From NCBI RefSeq assembly GCF_027580225.2, contig NC_073342.2, positions 12,931,001 through 12,995,000 on the forward strand: a stretch of DNA of 64,000 nt. The letters run 5' to 3'. The position numbers and the translations under genes are program-made. Under the pieces are notes generated by a model. The model did no database searches, was not told the origin of the DNA, and saw only the letters and a program-made list of their open reading frames with translations. Each line of letters starts with the position of its first letter. The stretch's first letter is position 1. Positions 1-11,124 of the stretch are shown piece by piece. The stretch comes from Misgurnus anguillicaudatus. Lineage: Eukaryota; Chordata; Actinopteri; Cypriniformes; Cobitidae.

Positions 1-915
1 GATCGCCATAATGGTGGTTTGTTGAAATTGAAACTCAGTTGTGCTTTCAATTGTTTTCTTTCTCTCTCTGCACTAAATGGCAATGCTGTGGTTGGATAGA
101 GCGCCTTTAATCTGCACTAAGCAAATTTTTTGTTACATACAGCAAACATCTCTTCACTATCTGCTTGCTGCCTGTCCGATGAGCAAACTGTAAAAAAACG
201 CGATCTCTGTAGACAGCTCAGGCTCGACAAACGGCAATATCAACATAGTGGCCAAACCTAGCACTACAAAACATAACAAAGTGTTCCAGCCAATAAACGA
301 CAAGAAGGATTTGGGGGTGGGGGTTGGGCGCGTTCATGAAAGCACGGACAGGAGAGGGAGGGGGAGGAGTTAGCTACGCTCAGTTTGTTTGAAAACAGTT
401 CAAACATCAACAGGAAGTGACGTCGCGTATTATTCGCTTAGAGAGTCTTTAAGGGGTGATATTATTATAGTAAGATCCCCTTTTGACATCACAAGGGGAG
501 TCAAATTTCAACAACCTACTTTTTCACATAATTGCAAATAATGGTTTACTAAAACTGGGTTGATCTTTATCATTTAGTTACTGGGTTGATCTTTATCATA
601 TTGTCTAGGTTGATAGAAGCACTGGGGACCCAATTATAGCACTTAAACAATGAAAAAAGTCAGATTTTTATGATATGTGAGTGGTGATTGCTTGTGCCAA
701 AGTCATCTGCAAGATGATGGTGTAGGTCGTTGCCATTGCATTCTGGGTTAGACCCCAGGGAACACACATATGATAAAATGTACTGGATAAATGCATAATG
801 TAAATGCAGCATCAAGAAGTACTAAAATGCTTTTTTTCAGTGTCCACAAATTCATTAAAACCTAAACCATAAGTCTAAATGATACTATGGTTTAATAACA
901 TCACTATTAACCCAC
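1..915 (-). other. unc45a: unc45a intron 2 (partial), no exon seen
   Basis: This stretch follows the GTGGGT donor of the second unc45a coding exon and continues past the left edge. I found no further TPR or UCS-domain coding sequence in it. It contains a degenerate tRNA-SINE remnant near 735-832 and otherwise AT-rich sequence of no recognised type. Confidence 0.6.
735..832 (+). repeat. tRNA-derived SINE remnant
   Basis: The segment has a degenerate B-box-like stretch (TGGGTTAGACCCCAG) followed by a GGATAAATGCATAATGTAAATG tail like that of cyprinid tRNA-SINEs. The A-box half is lost. Confidence 0.35.
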
Positions 916-1440
916 CTTCTGCTGGATCTGTGCTCCTAGCTGTCTAAGCAGATCTTGAAAAGCTTTATTTTTTGGCTCCAGCTGTGCACATTTCTGAGCA
1001 TCCAGAAACGCCACGTCCAGCCGTGCGAGCTTCTGCAGAGCCTGTGCTCGACGGAACCGGGCCTTAATGTCACCGGGGTCAACATCCAAGGCTTGAGAGA
1101 AGAAACCAAAACACAGACTGATGATTGACAAACTATGTACCCAACATAACCAATCATGGGATTACGAATAGATGTTTCTGTGTACATAAATAGTGAGTGA
1201 ATACTCATGTGCATGAACAACATGTAATAATCTCTTACCTTTAGTTGCATCTGCCTCTGCTTTGTTAAAGTCCTCTAGTTTGAGATAACATGCAGCACGG
1301 TTGCGATACAAAACACCACTGTCAGACTGACCATCACTGATCTTTAAAGCTTTGGTATAGCAGCTGAGAGCGTTTTGCACATCACCCGCCTTAAAATAAC
1401 TGTTCCCTGCCTCTCTCAATTCAGAGGAGTCCTGGGACAT
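916..1440 (-). CDS. unc45a: UNC45A co-chaperone, N-terminal TPR exons (partial gene)
   Basis: Two coding exons on the minus strand, 1440-1239 (202 nt) and 1091-916 (176 nt), joined by a 147-nt GT-AG intron, encode 126 residues of tetratricopeptide repeat. The protein starts [17 protein letters not shown]; the ATG directly follows an acceptor AG. TPR1 is about residues 6-39, TPR2 about 43-76, TPR3 about 77-112. Residues of the Hsp90/Hsp70 EEVD carboxylate clamp can be placed by family knowledge at R9, N13, N47, K77 and R81. The second exon ends after ...GAQIQQK at a GTGGGT donor, and the remaining roughly 800 residues (central and UCS domains) lie beyond the left edge. Known role of the family: chaperoning myosin heads together with Hsp90 in the cytosol. 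The wording [15 protein letters not shown] and LEPKNKAFQ fits UNC45A. I prefer the 'a' (general) over the 'b' (striated-muscle) paralogue mainly because of the man2a2/furin neighbourhood. Confidence 0.93.
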
Positions 1441-1581
1441 CTAAACATACATGAAAACAGTCAGTTATTACAAACAAACAGGTACTTTTTGAAGCAACAC
1501 TACACTACACATCACTCCACATAACCATGATACGTGAGTGGAGTTGCATTGAGATGGATTTTGTCGTGCTGATTATCTCAC

Positions 1582-1801
1582 CTTTTTGCGTCTTGGTTTT
1601 TACTTCAGGATAAAATGCAGCCGAAGTTTTATTTGCGTATTTTAAATCTTTTAACTGCTGCGAGATATTTGTATCTGTACGAGATCTGTTCACTCCCTTC
1701 TGGACAGTTCTGCCTGGTTGCTTGCTTCCTGGTCTTGGTGAGCGAAGTCGACGCTGACGAATCCTATTGGTTGAACGTCGCACGGCGTTATTAATATTCA
1801 T
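1582..1801 (-). promoter_or_regulatory. unc45a: unc45a 5' untranslated exon and promoter-proximal region
   Basis: Upstream of the coding ATG a 141-nt intron separates a likely non-coding first exon that ends at 1582 with AAAAAG followed by a GTGAGA donor at 1581. Its 5' end is not defined. It carries an upstream ATG at 1801 opening 73 codons, but splicing to the exon at 1440 puts that frame out of register with the TPR ORF, so it would be an upstream ORF and not the protein start. Upstream, around 1844-1853, is a CArG/TATA-like ATATAAG on the plus strand. The exon assignment is inferred from splice signals only. Confidence 0.5.
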
Positions 1802-2624
1802 GAAGTCCGTCTTAAATCACGCCCCTTTTTCCTGCAACGCTTGACCATATAAGTACAACAAGGTCCAGCTTCACCAATAATTTAGGATTCCGTTAAAGTG
1901 ATACAGGATGATAAAAATACAGTGAATATTTTTCCTTTTCTGGTAGAGGTTATTTTCATTTAGATTCGAAGACGATAATAATGATTTCAGGTGGTATCTT
2001 CGTCTATATTGAGATTATTTGTTGTAAAAAAAAAGGTATAACTTAACATTATGTAATTTTATAGTTTAATTTTTTTTTACAAATTTGGTGAAAACAAGAC
2101 TTATACAAAATTGACATTTACATTTGGCAGGCTCTCCTGGTGAAAACGTATATGGTCCTGGTGTAGTATTTCTCAATCTTTGTAGAAGACAAAACACTTA
2201 GTGAAGTGTGATCATCAGGTTGTTGTCATCAGGTTGCACATTTAACAAACCCCTGAGGGAACCACAAAATAACCTGTAGGGAAGACTGGGAATGCTTGAT
2301 CCACAAAACAGGAAGCTGTCAGTTATGAACATATACCCAGTTGTTTCCTGGTAACCAATATAAATGGGATAACCTTTCCTGACCTAATAGCACTATTTTA
2401 AAAACACACAAACCACCTTTGTATACCTGCCCCCTGTCTGTATGCACATCAGTGTGGTTTTAATATGTTCTCGTGTTTACCCAATAATTAGAATTTTAAT
2501 TTAGAGGATATCATTGACATTTCTTATTAAGTTCCCCGCGTGACAATTATCCTCAGTTGGCCCATATTTATGAATAATTTGGTCGGTAGATTTGCACAGT
2601 TTGACATTTAATAACCCTCACAGT

Positions 2625-2700
2625 ATTCCAACCAATCGGAAAACAGTGCGACTCATCCCAAAGAAAAACTCCATATCCCAGAATGCCTTGCGTCATCTTC
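2625..2700 (+). promoter_or_regulatory. man2a2: man2a2 promoter: CCAAT box and ZNF143/SBF-type site
   Basis: A CCAAT box (ACCAATCGG, 2631-2639) sits about 35 bp upstream of CCATATCCCAGAATGCCTTG (2671-2690). The latter matches the classical Staf/ZNF143 'SBF' promoter consensus CCCAGAATGC, and an ATF/CRE-like GCGTCAT overlaps its 3' end. A splice donor follows at 2747. This is a typical TATA-less vertebrate promoter. It lies 0.9 kb from the divergent unc45a first exon. Motifs are seen directly; promoter function and assignment to man2a2 are inferred. Confidence 0.55.
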
Positions 2701-2746
2701 AAGCTCTAGCACAGGATAACAGACGTCTTTCAGGAGAATGTAGCGG
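2697..2746 (+). other. man2a2: man2a2 putative non-coding exon 1
   Basis: The stretch downstream of the SBF site ends in AGCGG followed by GTAAAT, a usable donor, and the next good acceptor in this direction is at 6203. It has no extended ORF. The 5' end is approximate, because the transcription start cannot be read from sequence. A transcript would be needed to confirm the exon. Confidence 0.4.
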
Positions 2747-4016
2747 GTAAATATTTGATGTCTTGTGACCGCTTTCGCATTTAAAAGCCAACGCTACTTA
2801 CAGGTCAGTCGTTGCAAACATGCTAGAAGTGTAGTATTATCATTTTAAACCTAAGTAATGTGTTTGTTAAAGCTTGATCGCGTCGGAGGGATCGAGGTTA
2901 TATTAACACAGAATGGAAGAGACCAGACCCTATGTGTTTAGATGCTGAATGTGTATTTAACATATATGTAGCCTATATAAACTCATATTTTGAGTAGTAT
3001 TGTCTGTAAGGCGATAAAATATCCGATATATTGCTAGTAACTTACCTGCATGTGCCGAATTAGGCTAAGCCTTGCAGTGGGTATTAATATGCCAATTGCA
3101 ACAAACTGGAGGGAGAGGAGAAGCCGGTTTTATGAATAAATATGTACATTAATGTTTTGATATGGTTTGATGAGTCCTGGTCATTTTTCTGTACGAGAAC
3201 ACAGGCCATTGTTTTATACATATGGAGTCACGATAGGATGTTGAATGTCTTTGGGACTTCATAGGTGCTTGTACATAATGTTACTTATCATTTCCTAGGT
3301 TTCCACATAACGTGTTAGCACTATTTTAAATTTGATCAGTCAATTAAGCTTTTTACAGTTACTGACAGACTAATATTTGGTAGTTTATTGGAATTGCCCG
3401 TAACTGTGATTTCTGGGGACTGACAAGATTTAGCTTTTCCTATTGTAAACAATAATATGGAGAATTTAAAATGCACATTGCATACATATACATTTTATGC
3501 CATGATCCACCTCTTTTTCTAGCTGGCCATTAAAAATGCATTATTGACAATGCAGCCTCAGTCTAGAGCTTTACAATGGTAACATTTGAATGTACGATAG
3601 AGACATTTGTAACATGGCAAGGAAAACTGAGAATAGTAACAATAAACTCTGATATTTAACCTATTTGCTTGGCATTTTAGCCGACTGAGATACACATTTT
3701 TATTTTTGGAAAAATAAAAATGCACCGATATTAGAGCCCGACCGATAAAGGATTTTAAAGGCCGATACAAATGTTTGTTGGTTTTAAAATAAGATATTCC
3801 GATATATCGGCCGTTTTTTTTCCAGAAACGCGCAACAAAACATTAACAGATTTCCCTAATATTAGTTATTTGTAGTTATTTATGAGTTTTAACTAAAATA
3901 ATATGATAATGCATTTGTTTCTTTTATTGTCTCGTGACCAACTCACCATGAACTCACTTAACCATTGTTCTCTCTGCATGGATCAACTCTGGCTGGATCA
4001 GCAGGTTGCAGCATGT

Positions 4017-4905
4017 ATAAAGTACTAGGGACCCAGACTTGAGTAAAAGTACAAGTGCTCTATCAAAAAAGTGACTTGAGTAGAAGTTGAAGAGCTCTTT
4101 AAGCACAGTACTTGAGTGAAAGTACTAAAGTATTAAACATGTTTTGTACTTAAGTATTGCAAGTAGTTTTTAAAAAAATATACTACCCAAGTACTGAAAG
4201 TAAAAGTACAAGTATTGTGTAATGTAGTTATTCAAGAGAACAGTCAAAAGTTTGAATATAATATTGTTTATATTATTTCAAATGTTTAAGCTAAATGACA
4301 CTCACAATTCCTTTGGCTGTAGCAGGAGTACAAGGACATGAATCTTCAGATAATTCAGATTAATTTAACTGATATGGAGATAGAGAATTCAGAATTAATG
4401 AAATATTAGTCGATATAATGGTAATAGGTAAAGGTAAAAGGTGTTTCAATGAATTTAGGTTTCCTTGTTTCGCGCACACTCGCGCATTCTCTCTCTCTCT
4501 CTCGGTCTCTCTCGCGCACTTTGGTTCTCTCTTCGCTTAACATTTGTCCACAACCGCGGCTCATATTTGTGAGTGAGAGGGAGCGAGGGGTCCGCCCTTC
4601 ACTTTCTCCGATTGGTTTAGACCACGATCTGTGTGTGTTTCTAATCTGTATCACCGCTCCGGCAGTGATAATGTGGGTTTGGAATGATTCGTAACATTTG
4701 AGTGTAACGAGTAACTATGCAGCACATAACAAATATATCGAAGTAAAAGTATTAAACTCATCGAAAATATGTACTGAAGTAAAAGTGGAAGTAGGAGAAA
4801 AAAATAATGCTTCAGTAGAGTACAGATACTGTCTTTTAGTACTTAAGTACAGTAGTAGTTCTACTTCGTTACTATACATCTCTGGCAGCAAGTATATATA
4901 TCGCT
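4017..4905. repeat. Foldback element with GAGTAAAAGTAC arms and (TC)n core
   Basis: The left arm has many GAGTAAAAGTACAAG/CTTAAGTAC motifs, and the right arm repeats them inverted (AAGTAAAAGT, TACTTAAGTACAGTAG). A TC-rich microsatellite (about 4486-4516) sits in the middle. It is the same family as the element at 62844-63953. Exact ends are uncertain. Confidence 0.6.
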
Positions 4906-5424
4906 GCAGCACGGAGACTGCAGGTGGGAGGAGCTTATGCCGCAAGTGGGAGGACCTAATGTCGCAAGTAGGAGGGATTTCAGAAATGTACAAGTAGGAG
5001 GAGTTTACGCTTTAAATGGGACGGTGGTGAATCCTCTGGAAGTTTGTACAGCCCACTTGCGGCTAAAGCTCTACCCACTTGCTGATAACCCACCCATTTG
5101 CAGCTGGCTCCGACCTCCGTTTATACCCTTTTCGGTTGCAGGATGTGTGACGCGTTATACACGAGTGTTGCCAACAGGGAGGTTGTACAGTGCCCTCTGG
5201 TGGAGAAACTATACAACGGCAACACTCATGACATGGTTGAAGGCTGTTTCGTCCGTTTTTTTAAGGCCTTCGAAGCGTCTGCAGCAGACAAGAATTTTCA
5301 TATGATGTGTGATGCGTTCATATGACGCGCTAAAAACATATTTTGACATGGCGCGTGATGCACATATGTTAACATGACTCCGAACACATATTTTGACATG
5401 ACAAGCCATACGCATCATGTGCAC

Positions 5425-5757
5425 TTAAAGGAGCATTTCACCCATAGAAACATTAATCTTTATTAAAAGTGTGTCATATTTGTAGTCGAAATGTAACATA
5501 CATTTAGAATTTGGTGCCTATTTGACCGAGAAAAGGGATGTTTGTAGTCTCACTCCCTTAACAAAGATATTGCACTTCCTTCTTTCAATGATGCAAAATG
5601 ATGATTTTTACATCATTGAAAGAAGGAAGTGCAACACTGATGTCTGTATTTCTCCTGTCTCGGCGACAACTGAGAAAATGATGCATGATCATTCAAAAAC
5701 ATGACTGGGGTTCTAACTATACAAAGCTTAATGCAAATGGGTGAAGTGTCCCTTTAA
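5425..5757. repeat. TTAA-flanked foldback MITE
   Basis: The element begins TTAAAGGAGCATTTCACCCA and ends TGGGTGAAGTGTCCCTTTAA, imperfect inverted ends bounded by TTAA. It has a strong central hairpin: CACTTCCTTCTTTCAATGAT at 5573 is mirrored at 5613-5632. TTAA target duplications suit Kolobok or piggyBac type; the class is inferred. Confidence 0.7.
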
Positions 5758-6203
5758 AGAAAAGGCGTCACCAGCCGCCACTGGTTATCGGTAATGGCAG
5801 AGAAATTTTGGATTAGAGTAGATTCAACTTCATCGTCATTATTCAAGTACAAGGCCATGAAAGGTAGTTTAGGTCTAACCAGAAGTGCAAAAGCAGTATA
5901 AAAAATTGGTGCATCAAAATTAAAATAAAAATGCATCTGTATTCTGTTTTCACAAAGAGTCAGAGTAGCTTTATTGTCATTTCAACCATATGAAATGTAC
6001 ACGGTGTAACCAAACAACGGTCAGGATTATGTTGCTACACAGACAACACAAGATGCAGTGAAAAAATTGCGTGTTGTCCTGTAATTATGTTGGTTTCTGC
6101 TCTTAATGTTGTTATGGTTTTGAATGAACACTTTAATAGCTGCATGTGATGATCTGTTACGTGTTTGTTATCAGATTTCTCTCATACATGTTTGTTTTCG
6201 CAG

Positions 6204-7036
6204 GTGCTTGACTCTACATTCCTGGCTTGCTGCAGACGTTGGAGCTTGAAAATATAACACACCAAACAAAGACCTAAACCAACATTATGCTATTATAAAA
6301 AAATCATCCTCCAAGAGCTGTTTATGCAAATTCTTTGTAGCCTTTTCAGTTTAATGTAGCTTTTTGGAGCACCTTTCGGATGTGGGATCGTTTGAGCTGT
6401 TTACCAGTGTTGGAGGAAAGATCCTAATCCCAAATCCTTCTGGAGGGAGCTAAGACACTGCCTGACTCGAAGCTAACCGGATTACCTTCATATTAGATTT
6501 GCGAGACGAGAGAAGTACACCTGCTTGAATTTACTAGCAAATACAGGTCACGCTGCTCCGAGTTCATTTGCTTTTCGGATCTCGTATGCGGGACGCCACC
6601 TTGAACTGTCAAACTTGGCAGAATTGGCTACCTGAATAGTCTTTTATTGTAGGGCAACTTTACGAACCAAATCCATTCAGACTCAAGGTCGATCGTCCTT
6701 GGTTGCAGAAAAGGGACGTGTTGTTCGTGCTTGGCTTTCAGATGTTAATGGAGAAGACTTTGTTTTTTTATGTTTAATACAATATTGCCACAGAAGGACA
6801 GTGGAACGCAAGTGCACAAGCAAATCTGTATCACCAATGCCTGAGAAGGCCTCTCAGCCAAGCTGGATCGTAAAGAAAAAAATCGCTTGAGAAAGAGGAG
6901 ACGTACTAAACTCGACTGATCTCATTCAGGTCCTGTTCTTTTTTCCTGCTTGGTGGAGACCTGCATTCATGCGATGGGTCCTGGGCCAACTCAGACAGGA
7001 GCAAGCATTGCTTTGTGAAGGTCTACGTGCAGCCCT
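6204..7036 (+). other. man2a2: man2a2 putative non-coding exon 2 (long 5' UTR)
   Basis: An acceptor (TTTGTTTTCGCAG) ends at 6203 and a strong GTGAGT donor lies at 7037, bounding about 833 nt without obvious repeats. It contains several upstream ATGs, including one at 6699 opening 63 codons that end at 6890. If the whole segment is exonic, translation of man2a2 would have to cope with these uORFs; an internal intron or alternative 5' exon is equally possible. Evidence is splice-site quality and absence of repeats only. Confidence 0.35.
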
Positions 7037-7357
7037 GTGAGTGATCCTCACACACACATGCACACAGTAGTAATGAGGAGGTGTATATAGGTGGTGGTTG
7101 TGATGTCGCAAAATACCAAAGGCGTTGCTCATGCATATTCATTAAGTGTTTATAAGAAATATTTTACAATTATCAGATTATCAGTATTATTGCTAATTTT
7201 CAAGTTGAAACACCTACAAAATCATTTGAACATTATCACATTAAGTTCTTATTTAACTCATTATCTTCATTAAGGAAGCAGTGATCTTTTCTAAACAATT
7301 TAAGAGTTCAAATAAATACTTTATTTGTGATGTTTCATTTCATAATTTTATATCAAC

Positions 7358-7769
7358 TAGGGCTGGGTATTGGCAAGGGCCTCCTGATACGATACGTATC
7401 ATGGGTCATGATGATACAATGTATCACGATACAATACAATACGTTGCATGTTGCGATACATTGCACTACTTTTTCTTTTTTTTATCAAAAATGTAAAAAA
7501 AATAGAGCTGAACACCTGGAGCTCTTTGAAAGCTGCAGGTGTTTTTAAATTTTCTGCCATTTTCTCACTCCCTCTAACTTCTGAGACATTGGCCGAATGG
7601 CCATATATGGCAGACAACTGGACAGTGACAACTACAGCAGCGGCGGAGGAGGTCGTTTTACGCACACAGAGGGATTTGATGTTTTTAAAATATCGATAGT
7701 AGAGATTGAAATATCGATACAGCTAACTATCACAATAGAACGCTGTATCAATATTTTTGCACAGCCCTA
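7358..7769. mobile_element. Non-autonomous hAT element with perfect 8-bp TSD
   Basis: The 412-bp element has inverted ends TAGGGCTGGGTAT... and ...TTTTTGCACAGCCCTA. It is flanked by the perfect duplication ATATCAAC at 7350-7357 and 7770-7777. Eight-bp duplications and TAGGG ends are diagnostic of hAT. The interior has GATACGATACGTATC-like palindromes. Confidence 0.85.
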
Positions 7770-8152
7770 ATATCAACCATGACAGTCCCGGATTTGTAGG
7801 TGAATAAATGCAACTTTTTGTCGATCCAGTGGCAACCTTGGGTACGAATCTGTCATTTATGAAAACAAATCTGCTCTGTCACACTTTATTTTATATTTTA
7901 TTTTATTTTATTTCTATAGCACTATTTATATTAGGGGTGCACCGACATATTGGCCGATGACGCTTGCTATACTTCTCAATGAATTACGGTGAAATGCCAC
8001 TACATCCAAAAGCCAGAGGGCGCTCTCATGCAGAAACTCTGCGCTGCAGATGAAGAACCATACACACGCAGCTATGACATGCAGCTCCAGGAAATGGCTT
8101 GAGGATATGTTTATATTGCTGTTCTTCAAACCTTTTCAGGTATTTTTATGAA

Positions 8153-9200
8153 ACCGTATTTTTCTGTCTATAAGCCGCATTTTTTTTCATAACTTGGCTG
8201 GTGCTGCCTCTTGTAGTCAGTAGGGGTGTAACGATTAACCGTGCAAATGCGCGTTTTCTCAATGAATGAATTTGAATGAATTATGGTGAAATCCCGGCAC
8301 ATCCGATCGCCAGGGGGCGCTCTCGTGCACTCTGTTGATAGTTTTGAAAAGGTTTTTAATCAAGTGAGCCCAAGCATGGTTTTAAGATTTTTAGAAGAAA
8401 TACATTTGAAACATCTTTTTCAATCTTCATTTGATTTAATTATACTGTAATCTCGCCATGAATATAGCCTTTGAAGCTGGTATGGCGTAAAGAAAGAAAG
8501 AAAGAAAGAAAGATATCACTGTTCTGTTTGAATGATTTTTATTTAACAAGTGTAGCTTTTTTAAATGCATGTTATAAATGACTCCGACTCATAATGATTT
8601 TAGATTGATAAGGACTTCCTACCGACCAAATGCCGTAGTACACGCACAAGCTGTGGAGGAAACACATAATCTCAGCCTTGCGATTCAATCGATTTGAGAC
8701 AGGCATTTTTAATGGGACACACGATTAATGGTTACATCCTAGCAGTCAGGTGCGCCTTGTAAGTCGGTATGAATTAATTTTGACATTTATGAGGCAAGAG
8801 ACAATATTACCGTCTACAGCCACGAGAGTCCGCCATATGCTGCTTTTGTATTTATGTAATTCAATGGATTCAGTAATGTGGAATGACGAGTATGCGAACT
8901 TCACACTAGTTGGTTAATTTAGCCTATTCAACCTTCCAGGTAAGTTCTGTATGCTATGGTTTATCGTTTAAATAACTGATAATATTACTGTAACGTACAG
9001 ACATCTATTCAGTCTGCTGTTGTTTAGTTGAATAACTTGCCTTTCCAGATTAAATGTCTGTTCTTCGGCTTGGATTTAGTGAAATAATTTTCTAAATAAA
9101 CACCACGTATAGTGCACTGTGACTTATTTCGTCTTAATGACGCATTTTTGAATGATGCAGCTTATACTCTGGTGCGGCTTGTAGTCCGGAAAGTACGGTA
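8153..9200. mobile_element. Middle-layer inverted-repeat element (CCGTATTTTTC family)
   Basis: Inverted ends: ACCGTATTTTTCTGTCTATA at the left; the right end reads GCGGCTTGTAGTCCGGAAAG then TACGGTA. It is related to the widespread vertebrate 'accgtattttccggactataag' repeat. It lies inside the 7932-9411 element and is split by the hAT at 8221-8741. Confidence 0.55.
8221..8741. mobile_element. Inner hAT MITE with 8-bp TSD
   Basis: Ends TAGGGGTGTAACGATTAACC and CGATTAATGGTTACATCCTA are inverted copies. Flanking GTAGTCAG (8213-8220) and GCAGTCAG (8742-8749) match at 7 of 8 positions. An (AAAG)n microsatellite lies inside at about 8488-8513. Confidence 0.8.
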
Positions 9201-9881
9201 ATAATGAATATGTATAATGATTATGTTTGACGAGTGTTGCTTTTTCGTATGCATAAACGACTTAAACTAACAGTGATGTCAAATCGATAAGGACTTACTG
9301 ATTAAAAGCCGTAGTACATAAAATAGCTGTGAATAATATCGGCTGTGCGTTTCAGACTAGTTATCGGCCACGTATTATTAGTGTATATCGGCATTTATCG
9401 GTGCACCCCTAATTAACATAGAAGACGATGACAAAAAAACTCTGGAAAAACTGGGAAATTATTATATATATAGTAGGGGTATACATCATAGATTATATAG
9501 AATTATTGCAAATTTTATCGTGCTTATAAAGAGATTATAACGTAATAAAATGGTATATACTTTTTCATTGACTATAAAACATACAATACGTGTGTGCACA
9601 CGGTTGAATGCACAGGCTTGCAAAGCTGTGCAAAATAGTTTGACTCGTACATAAACGTAGACAAACAAATATTTGCATTACGACAAAATGCAATGCATCT
9701 CCTCTCCTGGGCTACATACTACATTCTATTGTATGCGCATGCATGACCTACGCATGCAAAGTACGCACGGCAACAGCTGTTTGCATGTGATTTTACTGCA
9801 ATGATACCTGGCTGTGAAAAAGCCAGAAATGGAAAAGTTGCCCCTGTTGCTTTCTGACCCTTATGACCCTCTGCAAAACAT

Positions 9882-10397
9882 TTAAAGGGCGATTTATAGT
9901 CGTGCGTAAGTTCTACGCCGTAGCTAGCTACGGCATAGGCTATCCGTAGTCTGTGCGTAGCCTGACGTGCACCTCGCAAAAATTTTAACACGGCGTCAGT
10001 CCTACGCAGACCGCAAGGGCTGTGATTGGTCCACCAGAACCCCTCCCATCAGGTAAAAAAACTGCGTCATAGGTATTGCCGTTTGCGACAGTGAAAACGA
10101 AGATGAGCCAAGTTGAGGAGTGATTTAACTCAAACTGCAACAAAAGTCACTGTTTATTTACTTCCATCAATGCTGGTCTTCTCAAATCATACACAAGAAG
10201 TTGCTGTTTCTTCTTCATTTATGGGTTAACTTGCCAAGCATCTTCTTCTTTGACGGTCGCGCTGCTACTGTTGTTACACGCGTGGATACTGCCTACCAGC
10301 GGTTTGCGCGTGTGTTTACACGTCGACGCGGAGGACGACGCAAACGTATAAATGAAAATCGACGCGGAACCTACGCACGACTATAACGAGCCCTTAA
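9882..10397. repeat. TTAA-flanked foldback MITE
   Basis: TTAAAGGGCGATTTATAGTC at the left is mirrored by GACTATAACGAGCCCTTAA at the right. Long GC-rich arms (GTGCGTAAGTTCTACGCCGT versus GGAACCTACGCAC) fold back. It is in man2a2 intron sequence upstream of the first coding exon. Confidence 0.75.
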
Positions 10398-10477
10398 TAT
10401 GACATTCAACATCTAGATCACCTGCTGTTATAATACAGACTAATTAAAATTCCTGTAAAACAACAAGTAGGTTAATT

Positions 10478-10623
10478 GTGTTCCTGTAGCTCAATTGGTA
10501 GAGAATTGCATTAGCAGCGCAAAGTCTTGGGTTCAAACCCCAGAGATCACACATCACATACTAATAAACTGTATAGAGCTTGAATACACAGTAAGTTGCA
10601 TCTGCCAAATACATAAATGTAGA
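10478..10623 (+). repeat. tRNA-derived SINE
   Basis: It has an A box (TAGCTCAATTGGTAGAG), a B box (GGGTTCAAACCCC) and the downstream tail GTAAGTTGCATCTGCCAAAT ACATAAATGTAG typical of cyprinid SINEs. The acceptor-stem halves do not pair and the anticodon arm is irregular, so it is a SINE and not a tRNA gene. Confidence 0.75.
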
Positions 10624-11094
10624 TACCTATTCACCTATACAAGCTGTTTATAAAGTGTTGGAGATGAAATTGGACATGTCACTATTGTAAATGATGCCTA
10701 TGCACGCACACACTCAAAGGCTATGCCGGAGGGACAGTAGATTCTCTGTCTGGGTTCCCGCTGTTTTGAACCTGTGTTGTTCTTTTCTTCCCTCTTTCTT
10801 TCGCCGTCCCCTTGGGTTTAAATGCTGGAGGACAAGGGCCACTTTGAAAGAGGCTGGAATTGGCTGTAGTTCGGTTGCAGTTCACAGACCGTGGGTCGGA
10901 TCTTGCTGATCAGTGCCCCCTGTGTATACACACACACCAATCCCATGAGCCCCCGTTCTAGAAATACAGAGCTCTATGGGGTGGCATTAAAGGATTTTTT
11001 AGGCAACTCTGCACTTTGGGGGTCAAACTTTTCTGTCAGTCAAAGAGAAGACTGCAAATGTGAATTCTTTCCTTTTCGCTTTCTCTGCCCTCAG

Positions 11095-11124
11095 CATTAA
11101 CATCGGCCAGATAAGCGGAGAAGG
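11095..11124 (+). other. man2a2: man2a2 5' UTR part of first coding exon
   Basis: The acceptor TTCTCTGCCCTCAG ends at 11094 and 30 nt of leader precede the ATG at 11125. This supports at least one upstream non-coding exon. The context GAAGGATGA is an acceptable start context. Confidence 0.7.

Larger units (their letters stand above)
2747..6203 (+). other. man2a2: man2a2 putative intron 1, repeat-rich
   Basis: No coding exon was recognised on either strand. It holds an hAT-type fragment starting GAGCCCGACCGATA at about 3733, the GAGTAAAAGTAC foldback at 4017-4905, degenerate ~30-bp repeats (GCAAGTGGGAGGACC-like, 4920-5010) with an inverted counterpart at 5055-5105, an ACATATTTTGACATG repeat at 5330-5410 related to the element at 43.6-44.2 kb, and the TTAA foldback at 5425-5757. 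Confidence 0.5.
7932..9411. mobile_element. hAT-like element (outer layer of a nest)
   Basis: Inverted ends TAGGGGTGCACCGAC and ...CGGTGCACCCCTA bound 1480 bp. Flanks ATTTATAT and ATTAACAT are a decayed 8-bp duplication at best. It is interrupted by the element at 8153-9200, which is itself interrupted at 8221-8741. A shared GTAGTACA-containing region is repeated near 8630 and 9307. Confidence 0.65.

Noticed and set aside
907..1131. 74-codon ORF read as a separate small TPR protein
   Set aside because: Its first residues are translated intron; the 916-1091 part is the second coding exon of unc45a.
1505..1801. 98-codon minus-strand ORF upstream of unc45a as an alternative protein N-terminus
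   Set aside because: Splicing from its donor at 1581 to the exon at 1440 puts it out of frame with the TPR domain; its arginine-rich translation resembles no known unc45 extension.
10481..10553. Possible tRNA gene with A and B boxes
   Set aside because: Acceptor stem does not pair, the anticodon arm is irregular and a SINE tail follows; better explained as a tRNA-derived SINE.
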